A stretch of DNA of 64,000 bases from contig OZ244066.1 in assembly GCA_965215545.1 (NCBI GenBank), forward strand, positions 2,976,001 through 3,040,000, written 5' to 3'. Source of the stretch: MPNP01 sp965215545 (GTDB lineage: Bacteria > Pseudomonadota > Alphaproteobacteria > Rhodobacterales > Rhodobacteraceae). Within the stretch, counting starts at the first letter, position 1. Each line of letters starts with the position of its first letter. Under the pieces are notes generated by a model that was given only the letters and a program-made list of their open reading frames with translations, was not told the DNA's origin and ran no database searches. The translations under genes and the position numbers were made by a program. Positions 19,265 to 28,789 of this stretch are shown here, piece by piece.

Positions 19265-20304
19265 ATGGAATCGATACGGTTGTCTCCAGCCCGTACCGTA
19301 CAGCGTCAGGTTCTGTATCTCGGTGAGATCAACAACAGCCAGAAGGCGGCCTGGACTCGGGCTATTGAGGTGATCACGGGGGAAGAGGAGTCACGGCAGG
19401 TGGCTCTGTTTCCGGATGACCGGACAGTGCCGGAGCTGCCCTTCGAGAGTATCCAGATTTGTGTGGATGCGATGGAGCTGCATCGTCCACGCCAATGGGG
19501 GGCCTGCTGGCTGGCACTGACGATATGGAAGTGTCTGGGTCTGGACGAGTTCTGGAAGAAACGGTTGCCGGCGAGTCGTCAGGGCACCTGTTGGCTGGAT
19601 ATTCTGCAGGTACAGGCCTGCTATCGCCTGATCGATCCGGGCAGTGAGTGGCGACTGTATCGACGCTGGTACGAGAACAGTGCGATGGGGGATCTGCTGG
19701 GCTTGGACCCGGTGATTCCGAAGGATACCTTGTACCGGGTATTGGACCGTCTGGAGCCGCACCGTCGTGACTTTTTTTCGTTTTTGAAGGAGCGCTGGGG
19801 CACCTTGTTTGGTGCCCGCCATGAGGTCTTGCCATACGATCTGACCAGTACCTGTTTCGAGAGTGATGCACCGTTCGCCGGCAAACGCCAGTTTGGTTAC
19901 AGTCGGGATAAACGGTCGGACTGTGTGCAGGTGGTGATTGCCCTGATTGTGACTCCAGACGGGTTTCCAGTTGCCTATGAAGTGATGCCGGGAAACACCT
20001 CGGACAAGACCACATGGCTGGATTTCATAGGCAAGATTGAGGCGCAGTATGGCCGTTCGGAGCGGGTCTGGGTGATGGACCGTGGAATCCCAACCGAAGA
20101 AACTCTGCAGGTGATGCGTGCTGATCCTTCGGGAGTACGTTATCTGGTTGGTACCCCCAAGGGACGGCTCAGCAAGCTGGAGCAATCCTTTCTCAACCGA
20201 CCTTGGCAGTCGGTTCGGGATTCGCTCAAGGTCAAGCTTCATCCGGCAGAGGGAGGAGAGGAAGTGTACATCCTGATACGCAGTGAAGGGCGGATTCTCA
20301 AACT
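19265..20304 (+). pseudogene. IS1634/IS4-type transposase, 3'-truncated
   Basis: Homologous to IS1634-type DDE transposases: LPFESIQICVDAMELHRPRQ, YDLTSTCFESDAPF (first Asp), RDKRSDCVQVVIALIVTPDG, AYEVMPGNTSDKTTW, VWVMDRGIPTEETL (second Asp) and YLVGTPKGRLSKLE. It runs cleanly from ATG 19265 for about 345 residues, then at EEVYILIRSEGRILKL similarity stops and unrelated sequence follows, so the C-terminal third with the last catalytic Glu is gone. The break point coincides with the beginning of an exported-protein fragment, which suggests a deletion joined them. Confidence 0.8.
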
Positions 20305-20793
20305 GGGCCACTACCCATCTGTACCGTCACGCTTCAATCGGTCTCCCCCATCGTCGATGGCTGCGGCGACCAAGCCACGCCCGGTCGCATGTGGCTGACC
20401 CTTTCGTCCACCGCTCCAGGGGCGACGCGGCAGAGCTTCAACATCAACCTCGGTTTCATTACCTCAGCCAATGATTTCAACTCCACTTTCAAAGACTGGG
20501 AGTGGCGGACTCCGGCGGTCGGCAATAACCAGTGGAGAGGCCCGGATGGGACAAGAAACATCAATTTTGCCGCCGGGGTTTTCGGCGAGAACATCATCGA
20601 GGTGCGCTGCAAGGCCGAGGGCCATGTCTGGACCAACCGCAATCCCGGCAACCCCAACCAGGGGCCCGGTGATCTGGTGGTGCCGGTTTTCACTCCGCCC
20701 AGAAACAGTCAATGGACGAGGATGGGCACAGCCTACTTCCTGTTCTTGGGCGGCAAGGGCTGTGCGCGGGTCGGGCTGGGCGGCAATCAGTGA
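20305..20793 (+). pseudogene. C-terminal part of an exported protein, 5' end lost
   Basis: The frame is open from 20287, has no start signal, and reads TVTLQSVSPIVDGCGDQATP, then GRMWLTLSSTAPGATRQSFN and on to LFLGGKGCARVGLGGNQ. It has the same style as the other exported proteins here (Cys-containing, beta-rich, many Asn and Gly) but no signal peptide, because the 5' part was removed when the IS1634-like gene was joined upstream. An internal ATG at 20389 exists, but a product from there would lack an export signal. Family unknown. Confidence 0.55.
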
Positions 20794-21329
20794 CGCGACC
20801 GGGGCCCGCTGTCGCGGGCTGACCCCTCCGGTGCCGCTGGTGTCGGCCAGCCCGGCAGGGGTCCCAACCGGTCCCGGTCGGCAAGGGGGCGGACCGTCAA
20901 GGGCCGCGCCGGAGGAGGCGTTTGACCTGCCGGGCATGACCGAGGCGGTCTGCCGGACACGTTCTTCCGACCGTTCAGGGTGAAAACGGAGAAATGGGGC
21001 GGGCCGGGGGATTGTGGCTGTCGCATGCAGTGCCATTTGAAAACGGCTCTGGCTTGATTGGGCGGATATGATGTCCTGCTGCTCACGGAGTTCGCAGAAT
21101 CCGGACTGGCCCCCGAGCGTTGGACCTCGGTCTGCATCAAAGGTTGGGTTTCCTCGCCACGCATTGAATGCGCACCTCGAGATTGTCTTGCACATGTTGG
21201 GGCAACGAGTCGGCGTTGTGGCCAAGGGTGGCGGGCACCGACTTCCGCAAAGCTGTCTCAACATGGCCGATATCGGCATCTGGCTCGCAAAGACGGGGGG
21301 ACACAGATCAAGACGGTTCCGCGCTCCGG
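20794..21329. other. unassigned decayed sequence
   Basis: Several short frames overlap on both strands, none with a recognisable domain or ribosome binding site. It lies between an exported-protein fragment and an IS66-like remnant and is probably decayed mobile DNA. Confidence 0.4.
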
Positions 21330-21600
21330 TTCATCAACCCCTCCGGTGACGCCCGCAGTGTCCCCAGACAAGGTCTGGCACGGTTCGCAGCACTGCATAC
21401 ATCAACGCTCTGGCGCACTGCGGACGCTGCACGGCGCTCGTCTGCTGCATCGTGAGGGGCCGAAAGCCCGCTCGACCGTATTGTTGCTTGCCGGACGCGT
21501 GGGATCGCGGATGAACTGCGGTATACCCTCCCGGTTGTCCGGCAACCGCAGCACCCGATTGTAACCCCGCCGTTGGTGCCACCTGCCTGATTGACGGCCA
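21330..21600 (-). pseudogene. IS66-type transposase C-terminal remnant
   Basis: On the minus strand one frame gives RLPDNREGIPQFIRDPTRPA followed by SNNTVERAFGP, and the next frame gives RPLTMQQTSAVQRPQCARAL then MYAVLRTVPDL. This is the usual IS66/TnpC ending, where the NN..ER motif carries the catalytic Glu and RPLK.QQ..SGGFRS..GA follows. The frame change and the missing N-terminus make it dead. It may be part of the same family as the fragment at 9270-9570, which would place two IS66 pieces at opposite ends of the island. Confidence 0.55.
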
Positions 21601-22249
21601 GGAAAGACCGTGAATGGTTACCATCGAGCTGGACTTCCGGTGGCAAGCCTTCCGGCGGCCTTGCGGTGCCGCGAACAATGGATCTGGCGCAGGATCGACA
21701 CCACCTGGAGAATGGGGATACTCATCGTCTCGTTTGCGGGGCAAGCGAGACACGGTGCAATCGCGTGCCACATGCGCCTGGGCTGGAGACGCTTCGGTTT
21801 CAACGGGGCCCTGACTGGCTCGAAGATGTCCGGACGGATGCCGCGCCTGTTGATTTGCGTGAAGATACCGGACAGCACATGGAGACGGGGCGGCCCGAAG
21901 AACTGACTGCGGCCTGACAGGCAGGACCCGCAGGGGCCGGCGGGCTGCCTTCGTCCGAGAGAGGTCATGATCTTCGAGCGGGCCCACTGTCGAGGATCGC
22001 CTTGGGATTGACCGCATGCCATTTGGCGTGTACGAAGGGCCCGTGCCATCCAGCACGGTTTCAGTCCAGAGTCATCCACCGCATCCATCATGATGATCAC
22101 ATGTCATGACTGGTGCCGATCTTTGGATAATGGAGCTGGATGAGACGGGGTCCCTGAAGGCCGCGGACTGCCCTGGGGCACGGGATGACCCCCCGAGACC
22201 CTGCGCGGATGACCCATTGAGATCACGAGACGGTCAGTTTGGAGAGCCG
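21601..22249. other. right edge of the gltX-gltA island
   Basis: No recognisable gene. Overlapping frames on both strands show no conserved motif. The last part presumably contains the gltA promoter and leader, but I cannot point to clear -35/-10 boxes. Confidence 0.4.
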
Positions 22250-23548
22250 ATGATGAACGAGACAGCCGAAAGCGCCACACTCACGGTTGGCGATGCGATG
22301 TATGAATTTCCGCTCCTCAGTCCGACCGCCGGTCCCAAGGTTGTCGACATCCGGAAACTCTATGCCCGGACCGGCCTGTTCACCTATGATCCCGGCTACA
22401 CGTCCACGGCATCCTGTTCATCGGATATCACCTACATCGATGGTGATGCCGGCCTGCTTGAGTACCGCGGCTACCCGATCGAGCAACTGGCCGAACATTC
22501 CCACTATCTCGAAGTCTGCTACCTCCTGCTCTATGGCACCCTGCCCCAGCGGAGTGAGCTGCGCCGGTTCAAGGAACACGTGACCATGCATACCATGGTC
22601 CATGAGCAGTTGATGTGGTTCTACCGCGGGTTCCGCCGTGATGCCCATCCGATGGCCATCATCACCGGTGTGGTCGGGGCCCTGTCAGCATTCTACCACG
22701 ATTCCACCGACATCAATGATCCCATGCATCGCGAGATCGCCGGCATCCGGATGATTGCCAAACTGCCCACCATCGTGGCCATGGCCTACAAGTATGCCAT
22801 TGGCCAACCATTCGTCTATCCCAACAACGATCTCGATTATGCGGCCAACTTTCTGAAAATGTGCTTTTCGGTCCCGGCCCAGAAATGGCGCCCCGAGGAA
22901 GCCATCAGCCGGGCCATGGACCGCATCTTCCTTCTCCATGCGGATCATGAGCAGAATGCCTCCACCTCGACGGTCCGGCTGGCCGGATCATCAGGGGCCA
23001 ACCCCTTTGCATGCATCGCCGCTGGCATTGCCTGTCTGTGGGGGCCGGCCCACGGAGGTGCCAATGAGGCCTGCCTACACATGCTCAGGGAAATCGGCAG
23101 CGTCGACCGGATTCCCGAATTCATCAAACGGGCCAAGGATCCGGATGACCCCTTCCGACTGATGGGTTTCGGGCACCGCGTCTACAAGAACTTTGATCCA
23201 CGGGCGGGCGTGCTCAAAAGCTCGGCCGATGAAGTGCTTGATCTGGTTGGGAGCGACAATCAGCCCACCCTCCAGGTGGCAAGGGAACTCGAGCGGATTG
23301 CCCTTGAGGATGAGTATTTCCAGCAACGGAAACTCTATCCCAATGTGGACTTCTATTCCGGCATCATCCTTGACGCCATGGGCTTTCCCACCGAGATGTT
23401 CACGCCCATCTTCGCCCTCTCACGCACCGTGGGCTGGATTTCCCAGTGGAAGGAGATGCTGGCCGGCGACAACGTCAAGATCGGGCGGCCCCGGCAACGC
23501 TACACCGGGCCGGTCAACCAGCAGTACATTCCTCTCCACAAGCGCTGA
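22250..23548 (+). CDS. gltA: citrate synthase
   Basis: Type II citrate synthase condenses oxaloacetate and acetyl-CoA. Catalytic residues are visible in HADHEQNASTSTVRLAGSSG (His), GFGHRVYKNFDPRA (His) and PNVDFYSGIILDAMGFP (Asp). I start at ATG 22250 (MMNETAES; 22253 is the alternative), with GGAGAG at 22241, instead of the longer open frame from 22106, whose extra residues do not look conserved. About 432 residues, typical for the proteobacterial hexameric form. In related genomes gltA sits next to gltX, so the 13 kb between them is an insertion. Confidence 0.96.
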   Translation: MMNETAESATLTVGDAMYEFPLLSPTAGPKVVDIRKLYARTGLFTYDPGYTSTASCSSDITYIDGDAGLLEYRGYPIEQLAEHSHYLEVCYLLLYGTLPQRSELRRFKEHVTMHTMVHEQLMWFYRGFRRDAHPMAIITGVVGALSAFYHDSTDINDPMHREIAGIRMIAKLPTIVAMAYKYAIGQPFVYPNNDLDYAANFLKMCFSVPAQKWRPEEAISRAMDRIFLLHADHEQNASTSTVRLAGSSGANPFACIAAGIACLWGPAHGGANEACLHMLREIGSVDRIPEFIKRAKDPDDPFRLMGFGHRVYKNFDPRAGVLKSSADEVLDLVGSDNQPTLQVARELERIALEDEYFQQRKLYPNVDFYSGIILDAMGFPTEMFTPIFALSRTVGWISQWKEMLAGDNVKIGRPRQRYTGPVNQQYIPLHKR

Positions 23549-23604
23549 GCAAGGGGGGGGGCCGGCACTGTTCTGGCGGGGTCGCTCGGTGCCGTGGAAC
23601 CGTG

Positions 23605-23874
23605 TCAGCTGCCGCCATCCCGGGGTTGGGCATGACGCCGGCGTTGCGGGATCGCCACCGGCGCCAGGCCGGATTGCAGGAGGGTCGTCATGGGGTGTGT
23701 GGGATGATCAGGTGCAAAGTGGCCATGGAGTTCGGCAAGGGCCGCGCGGGCATCGGCGCCGACCGGGAGTCCCAGAAGCCAGTCAAAGAGAATGGCACGG
23801 CAGTCGGCAGGCGTGATGGCCGGGATCACATAGGCCTCGGCAATCAGACCGCGGGGATCAAGGGGCATGGTCAT
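23605..23874 (-). CDS. small conserved protein of unknown function downstream of glnE
   Basis: An 89-residue frame starts three bases after the glnE stop on the same strand (ATG 23874; ATG 23868 also possible). It contains LIAEAYVIPAITPADCRAIL and FDWLLGLP, an acidic middle part, and HPTHPMTTLLQSGLAP before an Arg-rich tail. I recall proteins with this pattern following glnE in other Rhodospirillales, so I call it real, but I know no function. The close coupling to glnE suggests co-expression. Confidence 0.65.
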   Translation of the reverse strand: MTMPLDPRGLIAEAYVIPAITPADCRAILFDWLLGLPVGADARAALAELHGHFAPDHPTHPMTTLLQSGLAPVAIPQRRRHAQPRDGGS

Positions 23875-23877
23875 CGG

Positions 23878-26676
23878 TCAGGCCAGTTGCCGGTCGATGA
23901 TGACGGTCATCGCCTCGCGTTCAGTCTGCAGGGACGAGATCAGGGATTCGAGAGAATTCTGGCCGGTCTGTTGCAAGAGGAACGCCTCGACACCCTCGCC
24001 TGAGCCGATGGGACCGGCACTGCCATTGAGGGTCAGGCGCATGGCCTGATGCAGGCAGCTGAGCGTGTCATAACCCTGCACCAGCCGATCCCGGCTGGCC
24101 GCAGGCAACCAGCCCGCATCGGCTGCATCGTTGAGTTGGTGGGCAGGCTGGCGGGAGGCGGATCCGGTCAGGAGGGCCCCGCTCTGGGCCAGGAGTTCGA
24201 TATCGAGCATGCGCCCCTGGCCCTTGCGGAGTTCCCAGTCATCCCTGTCCTGGGCATGGGTGAGATGATCGGACAGTTTGCCCCGCATGGCCCGCACATC
24301 ATCAAGCACCTGGTCCCGGTCGTGCGGATTGGCAAGAATGGTGGTCCGGATCGCCTCGATTTCATCGCCGATGTCCTCCGATCCGCATACAACCCGGGCC
24401 CGGGTCAGGGCCAGGTGCTCCCAGGTCCAGGCTTCGTGCTGCTGGTAATGGCGGAAGGAATCGAGCGATGTGGCAACCGGTCCCTTCCGGCCCGACGGGC
24501 GCAGCCGCAGGTCGATCTCGTAAAGAATGCCCTCGCCAAGGGGTGCGGTGATGGCAGCCACGAAGGCCTGGGTCAAGCGGGCAAAATACTGCCGGGCCGG
24601 CAGGCTCTTGGGGCCGGTGGATGCAGTGATGTCCAGCGGGTCGTAGATGACGATGAGATCAAGATCGGATGCGGCTGTCATGCTCTGGGCACCCAGGGAT
24701 CCCATGGCGAGGACGGACGCCCCGCGGCCTGGCGGCGCGCCGTGGCGACGGGCGAACTCATCAACAACACGGGGCCAGAGGCTGCGCAGGACCGCATCGG
24801 CGAGACGGGAGTGGTTCCGACTGACATCCTGATGACCGATCATGTGCTTGAGATGGTGAACCCCAAGACGGAATTTCTGGGCATTGAGCCAACGCCGGGC
24901 CGTCCGGAGAGTGGCCTCGTAATCCTCCAGCCCATCGAGTTCGCTGTCAAGATTTGCCTGCAGCACCGCTGTTTCCTCGAAGGGCTGGAAAAAGGGACGG
25001 TAGAGGACATCGTCGAACACATGGGATGTGCGGCCGAGATGTTCGGCCAGGCGCGGCGCCGTGGTGCAGATATCCGTGAGAAGTTCCACGAGTTTGGGAT
25101 TGGCATCGAAGAGAGAGAACAGCTGGACGCCAGCTGGCAGCCCCCGCAGGAAACGGTCAAAGTGGACCAGGGCGTTATGCGGATTGCTGGCAAGGCCCAT
25201 ACGGGTGAGGATCATCGGCTCCAGGCGCATGAAGAGTTCGACGGCCCGATCCGTCCGCAGGGCCGGGAGAGACCGCCAGGACTTGATCATCTCCCGATCC
25301 GGCTCGGTCAGGAAATCCGTCCTGGTGGCCGTGGCCGGCGGCGCATTCCCCTCGGCCTTCTCGTCGGATGTGATCCGGTCCACATCCACGAGAACATCGG
25401 TCAGCCCAGCCAGGAAGGCATCGGCCGAGTCATGGCCACAGAGGGCCGCAATGCGGGGCATGTCATCGGGCTGGCGGGGCAGGCTGTGGGTCTGGGTGTC
25501 CTGGATCATCTGCAACCGGTGCTCTGTATTGCGCAGGATACGATAGCATTCAGTCAAACGGTCACGGACATCAGCCGTGATCCAGCCTGCCGCACACAGT
25601 GCCCTGAGGGCGGGGACGGTGCCCGGGAGCCGCAAGCTGCCGTCCCGGCCACCGGCGAGCATCTGGAAGGTCTGGACATAGAGTTCAATCTGCCGGATCC
25701 CCCCCTGCCCCAGTTTGAGGTCATGGCCATGGAGGTCTGCAAGATCGCCGGTCCCCTTCTCGTCGCTGATCTTGCCCCGGATCTCGGCCGTGTCGTGGAC
25801 GGCTGCATAATCAAGCAAGGTCCGCCAGATGAACGGATCGATCGTGCGCAGGAAGCGGTCGGCAGCGATCCTGTCACCAGCACAGGGTCGGGCCTTGATG
25901 AAGGCGGCGCGTTCCCAGGTGCGGGCAAAACTCTCGTAATACCGCATGGCGCCACCGGCCGAGAGGCACACGGGGTTGATCAGGGGATCCGGACGAAGCC
26001 GCAGATCCAACCGGAAGATGTAACCATCCCGGGTGGTGGCATTCATCAATTGTGAGAATGTGCGGGTGATGCGGATGTACTGGCTCTTGGCATCATCCGT
26101 TGCATCGGTCTCAAACAGGGTTTCGTCGAACAGGACGATCAGGTCGATATCCGACGAATAGTTGAGTTCGTGGGCCCCCATCTTGCCCATTGCCAGAGCA
26201 AAGAGCCCGCACCGTTCTCCGGGATCCGCAAGAGTCAGCCTGTTGCGAGCCACGGCCTCGGCAATCAGGGGCCGTAGCAGCGCATTGCAGGCAAGGTCGG
26301 CAAAGCGGGTCAGGGCGGCCGTAACCGTCTCGAGCGGCCACAGCCCGCCAAGGTCGGCCAACGCCACCAGCAGGGAAACCCGGCGCTTGCGCTGGCGCAG
26401 GAGTGTCGCCGTCTCGGCCGACGAGGCGGTATCGGGTGGAGCGCAGAGCGAGTCCATCACCGCCGCCGGATCCCGGCTTGCCAGATCCAGAACCCAGTCC
26501 CGTTCCGCCTCGATTGATCCCTTCAGGAAGGGGGAACAGGCCGCACCTGACTGCAAAAGGGCCCAGTACTCGCGGTACGCACCACAGTCGGCGGCATCCA
26601 GACCTTCGATTGCCGGTCGGTCAAGTACAACAGGCGTCCGCTTGATGCTGTTGCCGAATGCCATATCCTGACTCAT
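23878..26676 (-). CDS. glnE: bifunctional glutamine synthetase adenylyltransferase / adenylyl-removing enzyme
   Basis: GlnE adds and removes AMP on glutamine synthetase in response to PII and glutamine. It has two nucleotidyltransferase halves: the first with NYSSDIDLIVLFDETLFE (the de-adenylylating side) and the second with TAASDLDLIVIYDPLD, and each is followed by a helical domain. ATG 26676 (MSQDMAFGN) gives 932 residues, within the family range; the open frame continues to 26790 but that part looks unconserved. The minus-strand gene is convergent with gltA and shares an upstream gap with the LysR gene. Confidence 0.93.
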   Translation of the reverse strand: MSQDMAFGNSIKRTPVVLDRPAIEGLDAADCGAYREYWALLQSGAACSPFLKGSIEAERDWVLDLASRDPAAVMDSLCAPPDTASSAETATLLRQRKRRVSLLVALADLGGLWPLETVTAALTRFADLACNALLRPLIAEAVARNRLTLADPGERCGLFALAMGKMGAHELNYSSDIDLIVLFDETLFETDATDDAKSQYIRITRTFSQLMNATTRDGYIFRLDLRLRPDPLINPVCLSAGGAMRYYESFARTWERAAFIKARPCAGDRIAADRFLRTIDPFIWRTLLDYAAVHDTAEIRGKISDEKGTGDLADLHGHDLKLGQGGIRQIELYVQTFQMLAGGRDGSLRLPGTVPALRALCAAGWITADVRDRLTECYRILRNTEHRLQMIQDTQTHSLPRQPDDMPRIAALCGHDSADAFLAGLTDVLVDVDRITSDEKAEGNAPPATATRTDFLTEPDREMIKSWRSLPALRTDRAVELFMRLEPMILTRMGLASNPHNALVHFDRFLRGLPAGVQLFSLFDANPKLVELLTDICTTAPRLAEHLGRTSHVFDDVLYRPFFQPFEETAVLQANLDSELDGLEDYEATLRTARRWLNAQKFRLGVHHLKHMIGHQDVSRNHSRLADAVLRSLWPRVVDEFARRHGAPPGRGASVLAMGSLGAQSMTAASDLDLIVIYDPLDITASTGPKSLPARQYFARLTQAFVAAITAPLGEGILYEIDLRLRPSGRKGPVATSLDSFRHYQQHEAWTWEHLALTRARVVCGSEDIGDEIEAIRTTILANPHDRDQVLDDVRAMRGKLSDHLTHAQDRDDWELRKGQGRMLDIELLAQSGALLTGSASRQPAHQLNDAADAGWLPAASRDRLVQGYDTLSCLHQAMRLTLNGSAGPIGSGEGVEAFLLQQTGQNSLESLISSLQTEREAMTVIIDRQLA

Positions 26677-27019
26677 CGGTTCACCCTGCCCAGCATCCAT
26701 TCCCGCATCTTTCCACGATTTGACCCAAGACACAAATGGCCGCCCTGCCCTGACCGGAACCTCTCTCCGCACTGGATCAACCATGGGCAACCGATCGGTG
26801 GTCCAATGATCGACCCGGTCCCGCGGCTCCTGCCCGACCAGTCACGGCCGCCCATGGTCAGAGGCTGCCGGCTTGCACATGACCCCGGGGATATGCCACC
26901 ATGCGGCGTGAACGGGATGGTCAAGGACATGCACCGGCTAGCCGAGGGGCAGCTTCCATACAGGGTGTGATTGTGTGCCCGTTTGCTGTCTCCGTGCGGT
27001 GGCGACAAGAGGATTGAGG

Positions 27020-27913
27020 GTGGTTGACTGGGACAAGCTGAGGACATTCCGTGAAGTTGCCCGTCTGGGGAGACTCTCGCTGGCTGCCGATGTCCTTGGC
27101 ATCAGCCAATCGGCCCTCAGTCGCCAGATCTCAGCTCTGGAGTACAGTCTGCATACACAGCTTTTCCATCGCCATGCCCGGGGCATCATCCTGACGGAAC
27201 AGGGAGCCATACTCCAGAAAGCCGTCGAGGAGATGGGGCTGCAGCTGAACAATGCCACGGCACTGATCAGCGATGACAAGAAGTATGCCCGCGGCAGCCT
27301 GCGCGTCACAACAACCGTGGGATTCGGGAACCTGTGGCTGGCACCCAAACTGCCTGCCCTCTTCATGGAGAATCCGGAACTCACGATCAATCTCCAGCTG
27401 GAGGACCGGGTTGTGGACCTGGCCATGCGTGAGGCTGATGTGGCCATTCGCATGAAAACCCCGTCCCAGGCCGATCTGATCCGGCGCAAGTTGATGGACA
27501 CCCGATTGCAACTGTTCTGCAGCCGCACCTTTCTGGATACGCACGGGACTGTGGCGGCGGTCAAGGACCTGGAAGCGACCCGGCTGATCAGCCTGCCCAG
27601 CCATCACAGCGCATCCGCCAACAGCCTGATCGACCGACTCGAGGCCAGATGTCCGCTGAACCGGATGGTCATCAACAATCATTACGGGGTGTTGCAATGC
27701 GTGCGCAACGGACTCGGCGTCGGCATCTTGCCGAACTATTTCCAGTCCCACAGCGACGAGATCGTCCAGGTCCTGCCGGATTACGCATCGGAAGCCATCC
27801 AGATCTACATCGCCTACCCCAGCGAACTGCGCGACTCGCGCAAGGTCCTGGTGTTTCGGGATTATGTCCTTGCCAAGGTCCGGGAACAGGAAGACGGAGC
27901 GGTGGCCGGATAA
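27020..27913 (+). CDS. LysR-family transcriptional regulator
   Basis: The N-terminal helix-turn-helix is typical (VVDWDKLRTFREVARLGRLS then LAADVLGISQSALSRQISAL), followed by a periplasmic-binding-type effector domain with ADVAIRMKTPSQADLIRR and GLGVGILPNYF. I chose GTG 27020 because the DWDKLRTF start is conserved in a common alphaproteobacterial group and AAGAGGA lies ahead of it; ATG 26975 would add 15 odd residues. 297 residues. Its target and inducer are unknown; it could control bolA-grxD just downstream or glnE upstream. Confidence 0.85.
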   Translation: MVDWDKLRTFREVARLGRLSLAADVLGISQSALSRQISALEYSLHTQLFHRHARGIILTEQGAILQKAVEEMGLQLNNATALISDDKKYARGSLRVTTTVGFGNLWLAPKLPALFMENPELTINLQLEDRVVDLAMREADVAIRMKTPSQADLIRRKLMDTRLQLFCSRTFLDTHGTVAAVKDLEATRLISLPSHHSASANSLIDRLEARCPLNRMVINNHYGVLQCVRNGLGVGILPNYFQSHSDEIVQVLPDYASEAIQIYIAYPSELRDSRKVLVFRDYVLAKVREQEDGAVAG

Positions 27914-28065
27914 GAATGTGATTGTGCCTTGACAGGAGAATTGCGATAATCCCCCGACACGGCCCCGAGGGCCTGCCTTGCATGACCCGGTCGTGGATGT
28001 TGCCTGTCGGTGTCAGGGGGCATGCCCGGCGCCGGGCATCACAGGCCAGAACGGAGTCGGCTGCC

Positions 28066-28317
28066 ATGGCAATGCAAATGGAGGAGTTGAAGCAGTTGAT
28101 TCAGGCGGCCTTGCCGAATGCAACCATCAACATCCGGGACCTGGCCGGTGACGGCAATCACTATGCTGCGGAAGTCATCGATGAAAGTTTCCGTGACCTC
28201 AACCGCGTCCAGCAGCAGCGCATCGTCTATGCTGCCCTGAAGGGCAAGATGGACGGTCCCGACGGCGAGTTGCATGCCCTTGCTTTGACAACCAAGATAC
28301 CGGAGACACCCCGATGA
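28066..28317 (+). CDS. bolA: BolA-family protein
   Basis: A short BolA-like protein (83 residues) with the class pattern: an alpha/beta core with INIRDLAGDGNHYAAEVID, the helix RVQQQRIVYAALKGKMDG and a C-terminal HALALTTKIP. The conserved His of the FxGL.H segment corresponds to LHALALTT. I chose ATG 28066 (MAMQMEEL) since the upstream extension to 27922 is unconserved. It overlaps the glutaredoxin gene by ATGA, and BolA and monothiol glutaredoxins form [2Fe-2S] complexes, so the pairing is functional. Confidence 0.88.
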   Translation: MAMQMEELKQLIQAALPNATINIRDLAGDGNHYAAEVIDESFRDLNRVQQQRIVYAALKGKMDGPDGELHALALTTKIPETPR

Positions 28318-28694
28318 CCACCCCCAATGCGGACGCAGATGTCCACACCGCCCTTGCCAGCATCATCCAGGCGCATGACACGGTCCTGTTCATGAAAGGC
28401 TCGAAACTGCAGCCACAATGCGGATTCTCATCCAAGGTGGCCGGAATTCTCGGCTACCTTGAAGTCAGCTACCAGGATGTGAATGTTCTTGAGGACGGGT
28501 CGATCCGGGACGGCATCAAGGCCTACTCCGACTGGCCCACCATTCCGCAGCTCTACATCAAGGGCGAATTCATCGGTGGCTGCGATATCGTGGTCGAAAT
28601 GACCATGTCCGGCGAGCTCGATACGCTCCTCGAGTCAAAGGGGATTGCCTACAACAAGGCGGCCGCTGAGGCCATCCGCCAGCACAACAGCTGA
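28314..28694 (+). CDS. grxD: monothiol glutaredoxin (Grx4 type)
   Basis: The CGFS active site is present (PQCGFSSKV), Cys at about residue 36, with SDWPTIPQLYIKGEFIGGCD and GELDTLLES, the family landmarks for glutathione and Fe-S binding. 126 residues. CGFS glutaredoxins bind a bridging [2Fe-2S] cluster with glutathione and exchange it with BolA proteins. It overlaps bolA by ATGA. A perfect 30-base palindrome follows the stop. Confidence 0.93.
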   Translation: MTTPNADADVHTALASIIQAHDTVLFMKGSKLQPQCGFSSKVAGILGYLEVSYQDVNVLEDGSIRDGIKAYSDWPTIPQLYIKGEFIGGCDIVVEMTMSGELDTLLESKGIAYNKAAAEAIRQHNS

Positions 28695-28702
28695 ACCGCA
28701 AC

Positions 28703-28732
28703 CCCCCTGCATCCCCATGGGGATGCAGGGGG
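28703..28732. terminator. perfect palindrome between grxD and zapA (likely bidirectional terminator)
   Basis: A 30-base perfect palindrome (left arm CCCCCTGCATCCCCA, right arm its exact complement) sits 9 bases after the grxD stop and about 57 bases beyond the zapA stop on the other strand. The two genes converge here, so the hairpin can end both transcripts. No T-run follows either arm, so it differs from a classic intrinsic terminator and may instead be a protein-binding site. Confidence 0.6.
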
Positions 28733-28789
28733 AATCACACCAATGACCCACCTCCGGTCCCTGGCGGGCACCGACCGCCGTGGAGCGTC

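Noticed and set aside
24049..26055. A 668-codon plus-strand frame inside glnE
   Set aside because: Shadow of the glnE minus-strand gene, whose catalytic motifs are in the other frame.
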